Below are positions 1 to 8,506 of a stretch of DNA of 64,000 nucleotides, piece by piece. The DNA is taken from the NCBI RefSeq assembly GCF_002211305.1, contig NZ_LOKW01000007.1:105423-169422 (forward strand), in the 5' to 3' direction. The position numbers were made by a program, and so were the translations under genes. Positions within the stretch are counted from its first letter, which is position 1. The number at the start of each line of letters is the position of its first letter. The DNA comes from Rhizobium sp. R634. GTDB lineage: Bacteria > Pseudomonadota > Alphaproteobacteria > Rhizobiales > Rhizobiaceae. Under the pieces are notes generated by a model. The model was given only the letters and a program-made list of their open reading frames with translations. It was not told the DNA's origin and made no database searches.

Positions 1-466
1 CGCCTCGGCCAATGCTGCCGGCATGCCGGCGCTTTCGGACGATTCCGGGCTGGTGGTCGACGCGCTTGGCGGCGATCCCGGTGTCTACACCGCCAATTGG
101 GCTGAAAAGCCCGACGGCACGCGCGATTTCGACATGGCGATGGCCAAGGTGGAAAAGGCGCTGCAGGATGCCGGCGCGAAGACGCCCGAACAGCGCAAGG
201 CGCGTTTCGTCAGCGTGCTCTGCCTTGCCTGGCCTGACGGCCATACGGAACTGTTCCGCGGCGAGGTGGAAGGCAATGTCGTCTGGCCGCCGCGCGGCGG
301 CCAAGGCTTCGGCTATGATCCGGTCTTCCAGCCGGAGGGTTACGGAGTGACCTTCGGCGAGATGAGCGGCGAGGAAAAACACGGCTGGAATGTCGGCAAG
401 CCGCAGGCGCTGTCGCACCGGGCGCGCGCCTTCAAGCTCTTCGTCGAAACCTGCCTGGAGGCATAA
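1..466 (+). CDS. rdgB: RdgB/HAM1 non-canonical purine NTP pyrophosphatase, 3' part
   Basis: The 5' end lies outside the window; about 154 C-terminal residues are visible. The enzyme hydrolyses dITP, XTP and related nucleotides to monophosphates and keeps them out of DNA. The family motif PALSDDSGL is near the visible start, and the late [12 protein letters not shown] and [10 protein letters not shown] blocks with a C-terminal SHRARA are typical of HAM1/RdgB. The reading frame is open from base 2. hemW follows after 9 bases, suggesting one transcript. Identity is secure; only the length is unknown. Confidence 0.95.
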   Translation, partial: ASANAAGMPALSDDSGLVVDALGGDPGVYTANWAEKPDGTRDFDMAMAKVEKALQDAGAKTPEQRKARFVSVLCLAWPDGHTELFRGEVEGNVVWPPRGGQGFGYDPVFQPEGYGVTFGEMSGEEKHGWNVGKPQALSHRARAFKLFVETCLEA

Positions 467-475
467 GGTTACCAC

Positions 476-1678
476 GTGGACAATTTCGATACGCCAGGCT
501 CCTTGCGCGATGCGGCGCTTTTGCCCGATACCGGCGAGCCCGGCTTCGGCGTCTACGTGCATTGGCCCTTCTGCGCGGCGAAGTGTCCCTACTGCGACTT
601 CAACAGCCATGTGCGCCACCAGCCGGTGGATCAGGAGCGCTTTACATCAGCCTTTCTGAAGGAGACGGCGGCAATCCGGGCGATGAGCGGGCCGAAGACG
701 GTGACGAGCATTTTCCTCGGCGGCGGCACGCCCTCGCTGATGAAGCCGGAAACCGTCGACGCCATTCTCGACGGCATTGCGCGGCACTGGCATGTGCCCG
801 ATGGTATCGAGATCACCATGGAGGCGAACCCTTCGAGCGTCGAAGCGGAACGCTTCCGCGGCTACCACGCCGCCGGCGTCAACCGCGTCTCTCTCGGCGT
901 GCAGGCGCTGATCGACCGGGATCTCAGGTTCCTCGGCCGGCTGCATGACGTCGCCGACGCTCTGAAGGCGATCCGGCTGGCGCGCGACATCTTTCCGCGC
1001 ATGTCCTTCGACCTCATCTATGCCCGGCCGGAGCAGACGGTCGAGGAATGGGAGAAGGAGCTGAAGGAAGCGATCTCCTACGCGGTCGATCATCTTTCGC
1101 TCTATCAGCTGACCATCGAGGAAGGCACGCCTTTCTACGGCCTGCACAAGGCGGGCAAGCTGATCGTGCCGGATGGCGAGCAATCGGCGCTGCTCTATGA
1201 GGCGACGCAGGAGATTACGGCGCGCGAAGGAATGCCCGCCTATGAGGTCTCCAACCATGCGCGGCCGGGTGCTGAAAGCCGGCACAACCTGACCTACTGG
1301 CGTTACGGCGATTATGCCGGCATCGGCCCCGGCGCGCACGGCCGGCTGACGCGCGGGCATGAGAAGATCGCGACCGCCACCGAGCGCAAGCCGGAGGCCT
1401 GGCTCGAGATGGTCGAGCGTGACGGCAACGGCATTCTCGACCAGGAACGGCTCGGTTACGACGAGCAGGCCGACGAACTGCTGCTGATGGGGCTGCGGCT
1501 GCGGGAGGGGGTCGACCTTGCGCGCTGGCAGCAGCTTTCGGGACGCGAGCTCGATCCGAAACGCGAAGAATTCCTGCTCGAACACAAATTCGTCGAGCGC
1601 ATCGGCAATTCCCGCCTGCGCTGCACGCCATCCGGCATGCTGATCCTCGACTCGGTCGTCGCCGACCTCGCCTGCTGA
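476..1678 (+). CDS. hemW: HemW, radical SAM haem chaperone (coproporphyrinogen dehydrogenase-like)
   Basis: Protein of 400 residues starting at GTG, nine bases after rdgB. Near residue 28 it has the GVYVHWPFCAAKCPYCDF block, with the CX3CX2C cysteines that bind the radical-SAM 4Fe-4S cluster; FLGGGTPSL and MEANPSS follow. A HemW C-terminal domain occupies the rest. HemW proteins bind haem and are thought to deliver it to target proteins; many are misannotated as the oxygen-independent oxidase HemN, which is longer and has an extra N-terminal segment absent here. Adjacent rdgB-hemW is a common alphaproteobacterial pair. Confidence 0.93.
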   Translation: MDNFDTPGSLRDAALLPDTGEPGFGVYVHWPFCAAKCPYCDFNSHVRHQPVDQERFTSAFLKETAAIRAMSGPKTVTSIFLGGGTPSLMKPETVDAILDGIARHWHVPDGIEITMEANPSSVEAERFRGYHAAGVNRVSLGVQALIDRDLRFLGRLHDVADALKAIRLARDIFPRMSFDLIYARPEQTVEEWEKELKEAISYAVDHLSLYQLTIEEGTPFYGLHKAGKLIVPDGEQSALLYEATQEITAREGMPAYEVSNHARPGAESRHNLTYWRYGDYAGIGPGAHGRLTRGHEKIATATERKPEAWLEMVERDGNGILDQERLGYDEQADELLLMGLRLREGVDLARWQQLSGRELDPKREEFLLEHKFVERIGNSRLRCTPSGMLILDSVVADLAC

Positions 1679-1699
1679 AGCTCATGCAACGGGTTTATC

Positions 1700-1728
1700 C
1701 CGGCGCAGCAACATTGCTGCCGCGCCGG
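1700..1728. terminator. Hairpin between convergent hemW and the saccharopine dehydrogenase-like gene
   Basis: CCGGCGC at 1700-1706 pairs with GCGCCGG at 1722-1728, extended by AGCA/TGCT inside with a small bulge. It lies between two converging genes and probably serves both strands; there is no strong T tract on either side. Confidence 0.55.
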
Positions 1729-1738
1729 AAAGCCTTTC

Positions 1739-2821
1739 TCAGCCGTGATTGGTGGCGCCGGCCTTGAAGAGGCTGCCGGTCGGCGTCTTCAGGAACATCT
1801 CCAGCGGAATGTGTTCCTGGTGCAGGAAACCGGTCGCCGGCAGCAATCCGTCGCGGACCATCTCGATGACGGCGACGACGGAAGCCGAGGTCGTCCAGGC
1901 AATGGCCGTGCGGCGCGCGCCGGCGATTTCGATAGGGTAATAGGCGCGCACGAATTCCTTGCGGCGCAGGCTGCCGTTCTCCGTGCCCTCGGCGGCGACA
2001 TGGACATAGACGACATCGTCTTCAACCGGCGGCTTGGCATTGGTCAGGATCTCGCCGGCAAGCTTGCGCTTGTCGCGCATCAGGAGCTCATGGAAGAAGA
2101 AGTTCATCAGCTCCATATGACCGGGATACCGCATGGTCTTGTAATCGAGATTATCGATTTTGCCGAGCATGGTATCGCACATGGTGCCGAGGCCGCCCGA
2201 GGTCGTGAAGGCTTCGAGCTTGACGCCGCCGACATAGACGGTCTCGTGCCATTCCATCGGCGAGACGAGCTTGCGCACCCCGCCCTCGATGACCTCGCAA
2301 TCGTTCAGATATTCGTTCACGACGCCTTCCGGCGACCAGTTAAAGGCATAGCCGAGAAGGCCGGTCGGATGCTGCGGCAGAGCGCCGACGCGCATGCGGA
2401 TCGACCGGCAGCGATCGAAACCATCGGCGAGGCTTGCGCCGACGATGCCGACGAAACCGGGTGCCAAGCCGCATTGCGGCGCCATCAGCCCGCGGGCCGT
2501 CTTCGACAGTTCGATGATGAAATTGGTTGTGGGAACGTCTTCCGTCAGATCGAAATAATGGATGCCGGCAAGATGGGCGGCCCGCGCCAGCTCGATGTTC
2601 AGGTGATAAGGCAGGCAGGACAGCACCGCCTCGACGTTCGACAGCAGCTCACCGATCACCTGAGGATCGGAAATATCGCCGGTGCGGCATTTGAAGGGAA
2701 GCTCGCCCAAAGGAAGTTGCGCATCGACGCCGATGACCTCGAAGCCGCCCTCATGCAACAGCGTCGCCGCCAGCCGTCCGACCTTGCCCAGGCCGACAAC
2801 GGCAATCTTTCTGAAACTCAT
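1739..2821 (-). CDS. Saccharopine dehydrogenase family NAD(P)-dependent oxidoreductase
   Basis: Protein of 360 residues. The N-terminus IAVVGLGKVGRLAATLL is a Rossmann nucleotide-binding loop, followed by acidic VIGVDAQ, and the middle contains APGFVGIVGASLAD and GGVKLEAFTTSGGLGT, typical of the saccharopine dehydrogenase/Lys9-like family. The family performs reductive condensation or oxidative cleavage of amino acid conjugates (lysine, carboxynorspermidine), but the substrate cannot be read from sequence. It is monocistronic, facing hemW at its 3' end and lying upstream of the dnaA terminator. The start has a purine-rich region but no strong Shine-Dalgarno. Confidence 0.8.
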   Translation of the reverse strand: MSFRKIAVVGLGKVGRLAATLLHEGGFEVIGVDAQLPLGELPFKCRTGDISDPQVIGELLSNVEAVLSCLPYHLNIELARAAHLAGIHYFDLTEDVPTTNFIIELSKTARGLMAPQCGLAPGFVGIVGASLADGFDRCRSIRMRVGALPQHPTGLLGYAFNWSPEGVVNEYLNDCEVIEGGVRKLVSPMEWHETVYVGGVKLEAFTTSGGLGTMCDTMLGKIDNLDYKTMRYPGHMELMNFFFHELLMRDKRKLAGEILTNAKPPVEDDVVYVHVAAEGTENGSLRRKEFVRAYYPIEIAGARRTAIAWTTSASVVAVIEMVRDGLLPATGFLHQEHIPLEMFLKTPTGSLFKAGATNHG

Positions 2822-2933
2822 GCATATCCTCCCACGCGCCCGTTTCGGCGCTTCCGTTTTTCTCCGATGCGCGCCGCTCCAAATCGGACATGCACGGGAT
2901 GGGCGGAGGTATAGAATAAAAAGCTTATAAAGG

Positions 2934-2960
2934 AAAACGGCCGGAATCGCTCCCGGCCGT
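2934..2960 (-). terminator. Rho-independent terminator of dnaA
   Basis: On the minus strand, CGGCCGG (2959-2953) and CCGGCCG (2944-2938) form a 7-bp GC stem with an 8-base loop followed by TTTT, 25 bases past the dnaA stop codon. Confidence 0.8.
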
Positions 2961-2984
2961 CGAATTTCCTCGAAAATCCACCAA

Positions 2985-4535
2985 TTATTCGTTGATCAAC
3001 CGCTTCAGCAGCTCGATTTCGTGCGAAAGCTTGGTGTCTCCCGATATCAGCTCCTCGATCTTGCGCACGGCATGCAGCACGGTCGTGTGATCGCGTCCGC
3101 CGAAACGGCGCCCAATCTCGGGGAAGGAGCGCGGCGTCAGCGTCTTCGACAGATACATGGCGATCTGGCGCGGCTTGACGATGACGCGGGTGCGGCGGTT
3201 CGAGACGAGTTCCTGGCGCGAAACATTATAGTGCCTTGCGACGATGCGCTGGATATCCTCGATGCGCACGCGGCGCGGTTCGCCGGAGCCGACGAGATGG
3301 GCAAGCAACTCGTCCACGCGCTCGATCGACAGGTTCGGCTCGAAGGAGCGGCGGAAGATCAGCTGGTTGAAGGCGCCCTCCAACTCGCGGCCGCTGGCCG
3401 TGACGTTGCGGGCGACGTGCTGCAGCAGATCGGCCGGGATTTCCAGCGACGGATCCTCCTGGCGGGCCGCGGCAAGGCGACGCTTGAGGATTTCGAGGCG
3501 CATCTCGTAATCCGGCGCGTCGAGTTCGATCGCCACACCGCCCTGCAGGCGCGAACGGACGCGCGGGTCGAGCGATTCCAGCTCCCAGGGCGCGCGGTCG
3601 GCGGCGACAACCACCTGCTTGGCGCTGTCGAGCAGCATGTTCAAGAGATGGCAGAACTCATGCTGGATCATCTTGCCCTGCAGGAACTGCATGTCGTCGA
3701 TGATCAGCAGGTCGATGTTACGCAGCGAATCCTTCAGCGTCAGCGCATCATTGTCGCGGATCGCGGTCGCAAAACGCCACATGAAATATTCGGCCGTCAG
3801 ATAGACGACGCGCAGAGCCCGCGGGTTTTGAACCGCCGCATTGGCGATCGCCTGCAGGAGGTGGGTCTTACCGAGACCAACCGTCGAATGGACGAAGAGC
3901 GGGTTGAAGCGCACGGCGCCGGAACCGGCTTCCGCGATCGTCTTCGCCGCCGCAAGGGCGACCCGGTTCGAGCTGCCTTCGACGAAGGTCTCGAAGGTGA
4001 AGCGGCTGTCGAGCGGCGAGCCGAAGAGCGGCGAGCCCAGGCTTGCGGGCCTTGCCGCGACGACGGCCGAAACCGCCTGCTGGACGGCCTGACCGGCCGG
4101 CTGGGCGCTGACCGGGCGGCGCATCTGTGCGGGAGCGGCCGGCTCCGGCTGGACGACCTCGTCGGCAGGCTTCATGCCGCTGCGCGTTGCCGTACGCACC
4201 AGGATTTCGACTTTGAGAATTTCCGCATCCTCAGCCTGGAACAGACCGGTGATGAGATCGAGATAACGATTGTTGATCCACGACTTCAGGAAGGTCGTGG
4301 GCACCGAGAGGCGAACCACGCTCTTCGATACCGAATGCAGCTTCAGCCTCGCAAACCAGCTGGCATAGACGTCTGGACCGACTTGAGCCTTCAAGCGCGC
4401 ACTGACACGCTCAAACAATACGCCTTGCTTCATTTCCGCCTTTGCTTCCCCCACTTCCAGGCGAATGGAGCCGAACGCCTGCGGTGCCGCATCCCCATTG
4501 TCGAGCCCGCCCGCCGTCATCGTATTCATGTGCAT
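2985..4535 (-). CDS. dnaA: Chromosomal replication initiator DnaA
   Basis: Initiator ATPase that binds DnaA boxes and melts oriC. With the start chosen here the protein has 516 residues. The order is an N-terminal domain I ([20 protein letters not shown]), a long Ala/Pro/Gln-rich linker, AAA+ Walker A ([10 protein letters not shown], about residue 220), Walker B ([12 protein letters not shown], about residue 278), and domain IV with the DnaA signature [12 protein letters not shown] near the C-terminus. I chose the ATG at 4535 because AAAGGCGG sits just upstream; an upstream GTG at 4556 is also open and an internal ATG is possible. dnaN is about 46 kb away on the other strand, so the classical dnaA-dnaN operon is broken, as usual in rhizobia. 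Confidence 0.97.
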   Translation of the reverse strand: MHMNTMTAGGLDNGDAAPQAFGSIRLEVGEAKAEMKQGVLFERVSARLKAQVGPDVYASWFARLKLHSVSKSVVRLSVPTTFLKSWINNRYLDLITGLFQAEDAEILKVEILVRTATRSGMKPADEVVQPEPAAPAQMRRPVSAQPAGQAVQQAVSAVVAARPASLGSPLFGSPLDSRFTFETFVEGSSNRVALAAAKTIAEAGSGAVRFNPLFVHSTVGLGKTHLLQAIANAAVQNPRALRVVYLTAEYFMWRFATAIRDNDALTLKDSLRNIDLLIIDDMQFLQGKMIQHEFCHLLNMLLDSAKQVVVAADRAPWELESLDPRVRSRLQGGVAIELDAPDYEMRLEILKRRLAAARQEDPSLEIPADLLQHVARNVTASGRELEGAFNQLIFRRSFEPNLSIERVDELLAHLVGSGEPRRVRIEDIQRIVARHYNVSRQELVSNRRTRVIVKPRQIAMYLSKTLTPRSFPEIGRRFGGRDHTTVLHAVRKIEELISGDTKLSHEIELLKRLINE

Positions 4536-4830
4536 AATGCCGCCTTTCAATTCCACCGGGCGGCTTCCGCTAAAATAGCCGCCCGATCATTCCCCGCCTT
4601 GGCGGGCTGGCGGCATCCTCATGAAGCCGCTCACCTGCCGGTTCACTCAAACACGGCGCAGAACACCGTTGCAGGTACCGCGTTCATGCGGCAACCTTCA
4701 TCGGCCTTCCGTGCCAGGCTGGCGGTCAATCCTCGTTTTCGGCCGACCAACCCGAACGCAATATTCCTTACCCCTATCCCGCAGCCTCGCGTTAAACGTG
4801 TGGCTGCCATAGGCACAAAACATCCCCGTT

Positions 4831-4899
4831 CCGTAACAGCCACGTTACGGCCCAAATCCGTCAAGTGCTTGAAAAAACGGAAGCGCAAGGCTCCGTAAC
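4831..4899. promoter_or_regulatory. CCGTAAC inverted repeat plus third copy, candidate operator upstream of dnaA
   Basis: CCGTAAC (4831-4837) and GTTACGG (4844-4850) form perfect 7-base arms with a 6-base spacer, about 300 bases upstream of the dnaA start. A third direct copy, CCGTAAC, lies at 4893-4899 and shares the longer word TCCGTAACA. The arrangement resembles a repressor or activator site; the binding protein is unknown. Confidence 0.4.
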
Positions 4900-5047
4900 A
4901 AATGGCACAAACTTATCGCCCTGCCGACGTGGCAGTTAAGACCGAGCCTCTGCAGGTGATGTCCGCGCCCTTTGTTGGAAGCCATTTAGGCAGGATCAAA
5001 AGGCAAGATCAACGATGAATTTTACGCAAAATTAAGAAGCGGCCATT

Positions 5048-5205
5048 GACTCCGCCCGCCCTTTTCGGGCGTCACACCAGCGTCAAAAAAGAATCGCTTT
5101 TGAATCAAGGAGATTCCCCTTTCGGGCTATTTTGACACGCATGGAAAGAAAAAAAATAAAAATCTTCTTGACTCGCCAATGGTCCGGCAAGCTTCGGCCA
5201 GAGTC
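5048..5205. promoter_or_regulatory. Cluster of six GANTC (CcrM methylation) sites upstream of dnaA
   Basis: GANTC occurs at 5048, 5091, 5102, 5112, 5170 and 5201, with one more at 5315, whereas I found none in 4557-5047. CcrM methylates this sequence in alphaproteobacteria, and in Caulobacter the methylation state of the dnaA promoter affects transcription. A similar control here is an inference from position and density. Confidence 0.6.
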
Positions 5206-5320
5206 GCGCAGCATGAAAGCATCCTTGCGCAAGCCATTGTTTTTAAACAACTTTTCCTGTCATGGCGCTGACACGAAACGGTCGTGAGATTAACCATGAA
5301 AGGGCCGATCGGCGGAATCG

Positions 5321-5346
5321 AAAAAGCCCGGTAAAATTACCGGGCT
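5321..5346 (-). terminator. Rho-independent terminator of rpsT
   Basis: A perfect 10-bp inverted repeat (AGCCCGGTAA at 5325-5334, TTACCGGGCT at 5337-5346) is followed on the minus strand by a run of five T, about 30 bases past the rpsT stop. Confidence 0.88.
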
Positions 5347-5376
5347 AATCATAACGAAGTGGTCGTTAACGGAAGA

Positions 5377-5655
5377 TTACGCGGTCGCGGAGACCGAAAG
5401 AGCCTTCACACGAGCGGCCAGGCGCGAGACCTTGCGGGATGCCGTGTTGGAGTGAAGTACGCCCTTGCTGGCGGCGCGGGCAAGCTCCGGCTGAGCGGCC
5501 AGGAAAGCCGCCTTCGCCTTGTCGGCGTCACCGGATGCGATAGCCTCTTCGACCTGGCGAACGAAAGTACGAACGCGCGAGCGACGAGCCTTATTGACGT
5601 CGGTACGGCGGGCGATCTTGCGGGTCGCTTTTTTCGCCGAAGTTGTATTGGCCAT
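5377..5655 (-). CDS. rpsT: 30S ribosomal protein S20
   Basis: Small basic protein of 92 residues that binds 16S rRNA in the small subunit. The start [13 protein letters not shown], followed by basic helices ([18 protein letters not shown]) and the C-terminal [20 protein letters not shown] block, is diagnostic of S20. The reading frame stays open nine codons further upstream, but the ATG at 5655 matches the family start and is preceded by AGAGAGG. It has its own strong promoter (5777-5804) and terminator, and stands upstream of dnaA in the same direction with a long gap. Confidence 0.97.
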   Translation of the reverse strand: MANTTSAKKATRKIARRTDVNKARRSRVRTFVRQVEEAIASGDADKAKAAFLAAQPELARAASKGVLHSNTASRKVSRLAARVKALSVSATA

Positions 5656-5776
5656 GGATGCCTCTCTCAAGAATTCGAACAAACTCCGCCATTACCGCGG
5701 GCCCTGCGGCCACCAAATCCAGCAATGCGGGAGCAATCGCGGAAAACCAGACCGGCTTTCCGAACCGTGGGCGGGC

Positions 5777-5804
5777 ATATAACCCTAAAGCCGGCCCACG
5801 TCAA
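5777..5804 (-). promoter_or_regulatory. Promoter of rpsT
   Basis: On the minus strand TTGAC (5804-5800) and TTATAT (5782-5777) are separated by exactly 17 bases, close to the rhizobial housekeeping consensus CTTGAC-N17-CTATAT. The predicted transcript begins about 110 bases before the rpsT start. Confidence 0.72.
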
Positions 5805-5846
5805 CGCGGATTTTCAAGCTTTCCAGCCGTAAGCGCCGAAAAGCAT

Positions 5847-6620
5847 TCAACGGTGCTTGAAGGCAGGTTTGCGCTTCTCGACGAAGGCCGCCATGCCTTC
5901 TTTCTGATCATCGGTGGCGAAGAGGCTGTGAAAGAGGCGGCGCTCGAACCGCAGCCCCTCCTCCAGCGTCGTCTCGAAGGCGCGGTTGACCGCCTCCTTG
6001 GCCATCATCACCGAGGGCTGCGAAAGCGAGGCGATCTTTTCCGCCGCGGCAAGAGCCTCCTCGAGCAGCCGTTCGGGCGCCACCACACGCGAAACGAGTC
6101 CCGATCGTTCGGCCTCGGCCGCATCCATCATCCGGCCGGTCAGCACGAGATCCATCGCCTTCGCCTTGCCGACGGCGCGTGTCAGCCGCTGCGAACCGCC
6201 CATGCCGGGAATGACGCCGAGGGTGATTTCCGGTTGGCCGAACTTGGCCGTCTCCGAGGCGATGATGAAATCGCACATCATGGCGAGCTCGCAGCCGCCG
6301 CCGAGCGCAAAACCGCTGACGGCGGCGATGACAGGCTTGCGAGCCTTGGCGATATCATCCCAGCCGCTGATGAAATCAATCTTATACATGTCGGCAAACT
6401 GGAGCGACTGCATTTCCTTGATGTCGGCGCCGGCGGCAAAGGCGCGCTCGGAGCCGGTGATGACGATGGCGCCGACCGCCTCGTCGGCGTGGAAGGCGGC
6501 ATAGGTTTCCTTCAGCTCCTTCAGCACGGTGGAATTCAGCGCGTTCAGCGCCTGTGGGCGGTTCAGCGTGACGAGGCCGACATTGCCTCGGGTTTCGACG
6601 ATCAGGGTCTCGTAAGCCAT
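5847..6620 (-). CDS. Enoyl-CoA hydratase
   Basis: Protein of 257 residues, the usual length for short-chain enoyl-CoA hydratases (crotonase fold), which add water to trans-2-enoyl-CoA in beta-oxidation. The oxyanion-hole segment [11 protein letters not shown], the [11 protein letters not shown] block with one catalytic Glu and [15 protein letters not shown] with the second catalytic Glu are all present. The frame is open upstream, but MAYETLIVE at 6620 is the natural start. It lies 20 bases after mutM, so the two are probably cotranscribed; this pairing is common in rhizobia and has no evident functional link. Confidence 0.92.
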   Translation of the reverse strand: MAYETLIVETRGNVGLVTLNRPQALNALNSTVLKELKETYAAFHADEAVGAIVITGSERAFAAGADIKEMQSLQFADMYKIDFISGWDDIAKARKPVIAAVSGFALGGGCELAMMCDFIIASETAKFGQPEITLGVIPGMGGSQRLTRAVGKAKAMDLVLTGRMMDAAEAERSGLVSRVVAPERLLEEALAAAEKIASLSQPSVMMAKEAVNRAFETTLEEGLRFERRLFHSLFATDDQKEGMAAFVEKRKPAFKHR

Positions 6621-6640
6621 GCTGGTCTCCCGGTTCTGTT

Positions 6641-7531
6641 TTATTTCTGACAGGCGGCGCAATAGAAGGTCGAGCGACCCGCCTGCACGATACGGGCGAC
6701 CGTACCGCCGCAGCCCGGCGTGCCGCAAGCCTGACCTTCGCGATCGTAAACTGAGAAGGAATGCTGGAAGTAGCCGAGCGATCCGTCGGTCTGAATATGG
6801 TCGCGCAGCGACGATCCCCCGGCGGCGATCGCATCGGCGATGACGTCGCGGATCGAGGCGACGAGGAGGGCGAGCTTTTCCTTCGGCTTGCCGCCTGCCG
6901 TCACCAGCGTGCCGGCGGCGCGGATCGGGGAGAGATGCGAACGCCACAGCGCTTCGCACACATATATATTGCCGAGCCCTGCGATGTTCTTCTGATCGAG
7001 GAGCGCGCTCTTCAGCGGCTGTGCCTTGTCGCGGAAACGTTCGGCGAGGTAGGCGGCGCCGAGTTCGTTGCCCGTCGGCTCCGGCCCGAGATCGCGGAAG
7101 AAGGGATGGGCGCCGAGATCGGCGCGTCCGACTATATCCATGAAGCCGAAACGGCGCGGATCGTTATAGACGACCCGGCGCGGTCCGCCTTGACCCTCCA
7201 GATGGAAGACGACGTGATCGTGCTTCTCGTCCTTGGAGCGGGCATGGTGGAATTCGCCCGGTGTCTCGGAAGCTGCCCCTTCTTCGACGCGGAATGAGCC
7301 GGACATGCCGAGATGGGAAATCAGCGTGTTGCCGTCGTCGAGATCGACCAGCAGATATTTGGCGCGGCGGCCGAGGCCGATAATGGTGCGGCCGGAAACC
7401 CGTTCCGCCAGAGCATCGGGAAAGGGAAAGCGCAGATCGCTGCGGCGCAGTTCCAGCCTTGCGACGCGAGCACCCTCCATCGCCGGCGTCAGGCCGCGTT
7501 TGACCGTTTCGACTTCTGGCAATTCCGGCAT
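6641..7531 (-). CDS. mutM: Formamidopyrimidine-DNA glycosylase (Fpg/MutM)
   Basis: Removes 8-oxoguanine and other oxidised purines from DNA and nicks the abasic site. The mature N-terminus [13 protein letters not shown] carries the catalytic Pro and Glu; the open frame extends 37 codons further but the ATG at 7531 must be used because Pro2 is the nucleophile. The C-terminus has the zinc finger ([11 protein letters not shown] then FYCAACQK) with four cysteines, preceded by the DNA-binding [20 protein letters not shown] region. 296 residues. Divergent from ubiE, cotranscribed with the enoyl-CoA hydratase. Confidence 0.96.
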   Translation of the reverse strand: MPELPEVETVKRGLTPAMEGARVARLELRRSDLRFPFPDALAERVSGRTIIGLGRRAKYLLVDLDDGNTLISHLGMSGSFRVEEGAASETPGEFHHARSKDEKHDHVVFHLEGQGGPRRVVYNDPRRFGFMDIVGRADLGAHPFFRDLGPEPTGNELGAAYLAERFRDKAQPLKSALLDQKNIAGLGNIYVCEALWRSHLSPIRAAGTLVTAGGKPKEKLALLVASIRDVIADAIAAGGSSLRDHIQTDGSLGYFQHSFSVYDREGQACGTPGCGGTVARIVQAGRSTFYCAACQK

Positions 7532-7681
7532 CTTAACCCATCTATATCTAACGTGTTTCAACCCAGCACGATGTGCGCTATAGCGCCTGGGTGCCGCCGA
7601 GAGCGCGGCCCAGTGATAACGTCGCTCGCGGTCTTTCGCCATGGCCGCCGCGTTCGAATCTTGAAGGAACGGAGCAGCCTG

Positions 7682-8458
7682 ATGTCAGAAAGCCGCACTT
7701 CCGCCGATGGCGGCATGGAAACCTCCTACGGCTTCCGCGATGTGCCTGATGGCGAGAAGCAGGGCCTGGTCAACCAGGTGTTCCACAAGGTCGCCAAGCG
7801 CTACGACATCATGAACGACGTCATGTCCATGGGCATGCACCGGGCCTGGAAGGATGCGATGATCGCAGCCCTCAACCCGCGCAGGGAGCCGGGCTACAAG
7901 GTGCTCGACGTTGCCGGCGGCACGGGTGATATCGCCTTCCGCATCGTCGAGGCCTCGGGCCGGCAGGCGCATGCGACCGTGCTCGACATCAACGGCTCGA
8001 TGCTCGGCGTCGGTGCCGAGCGGGCGGAAAAGAAGAAGCTTTCCAACAATCTCACCTTCGTCGAAGCCAATGCCGAGGAGCTGCCCTTCGAGGCGTCGAG
8101 CTTCGACGCCTATACGATCGCCTTCGGCATCCGCAACGTGCCGCGGATCGACGTGGCGCTGTCGGAGGCCTATCGCGTGCTGAAGCGCGGCGGACGGCTG
8201 CTGGTGCTGGAATTTTCCGAAGTCGAGATGCCGCTTCTCGATAAGATCTATGACGCCTGGTCGTTCAACGCCATTCCGCAATTCGGCAAGGCGATCACCG
8301 GCGATGCCGAACCCTACCAATATCTCGTGGAATCGATCCGCAAATTCCCCAACCAGGAGAATTTCGCGGCAATGATCCGCCAAGCCGGTTTTTCGCGTGT
8401 CACCTACACCAATTATACCGGCGGCATCGCCGCACTGCATTCCGGCTGGAAGCTCTGA
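7682..8458 (+). CDS. ubiE: UbiE, demethylmenaquinone/2-methoxy-6-polyprenylbenzoquinol C-methyltransferase
   Basis: SAM-dependent C-methyltransferase of ubiquinone synthesis, 258 residues. SAM motif I is [16 protein letters not shown], and the UbiE signatures [17 protein letters not shown] near the N-terminus and [20 protein letters not shown] later are present. The start at 7682 follows GGAACGGAG; the frame is open upstream into the mutM intergenic region but lacks family similarity there. ubiB follows after 48 bases, forming a ubiquinone pair. Confidence 0.95.
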   Translation: MSESRTSADGGMETSYGFRDVPDGEKQGLVNQVFHKVAKRYDIMNDVMSMGMHRAWKDAMIAALNPRREPGYKVLDVAGGTGDIAFRIVEASGRQAHATVLDINGSMLGVGAERAEKKKLSNNLTFVEANAEELPFEASSFDAYTIAFGIRNVPRIDVALSEAYRVLKRGGRLLVLEFSEVEMPLLDKIYDAWSFNAIPQFGKAITGDAEPYQYLVESIRKFPNQENFAAMIRQAGFSRVTYTNYTGGIAALHSGWKL

Positions 8459-8506
8459 GGGAATGAAGAAAAAAGAGACGAACCTCCGTCACCGGGGCAT
8501 TCCAGC

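Larger units (their letters stand above)
4536..5376. other. 840-base gap upstream of dnaA, downstream of rpsT
   Basis: No credible protein gene is present; short open frames lack family resemblance. The part near dnaA is GC-rich and ordinary, then the sequence becomes AT-rich from about 4980 to 5300. It holds a CCGTAAC inverted repeat (4831-4850), a cluster of GANTC sites (5048-5205) and the rpsT terminator (5321-5346). I expect the dnaA promoter and a long regulated leader here but could not fix a -35/-10 pair. Confidence 0.7.

Noticed and set aside
647..1585. Long minus-strand open frame opposite hemW, with many similar frames opposite other genes.
   Set aside because: GC-rich codon bias produces long antisense frames; these have Arg/Ala-rich low-information translations without domains.
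4557..5376. The AT-rich region beside dnaA as a replication origin.
   Set aside because: I see no set of DnaA boxes, and in rhizobia the chromosomal origin is usually not next to dnaA.
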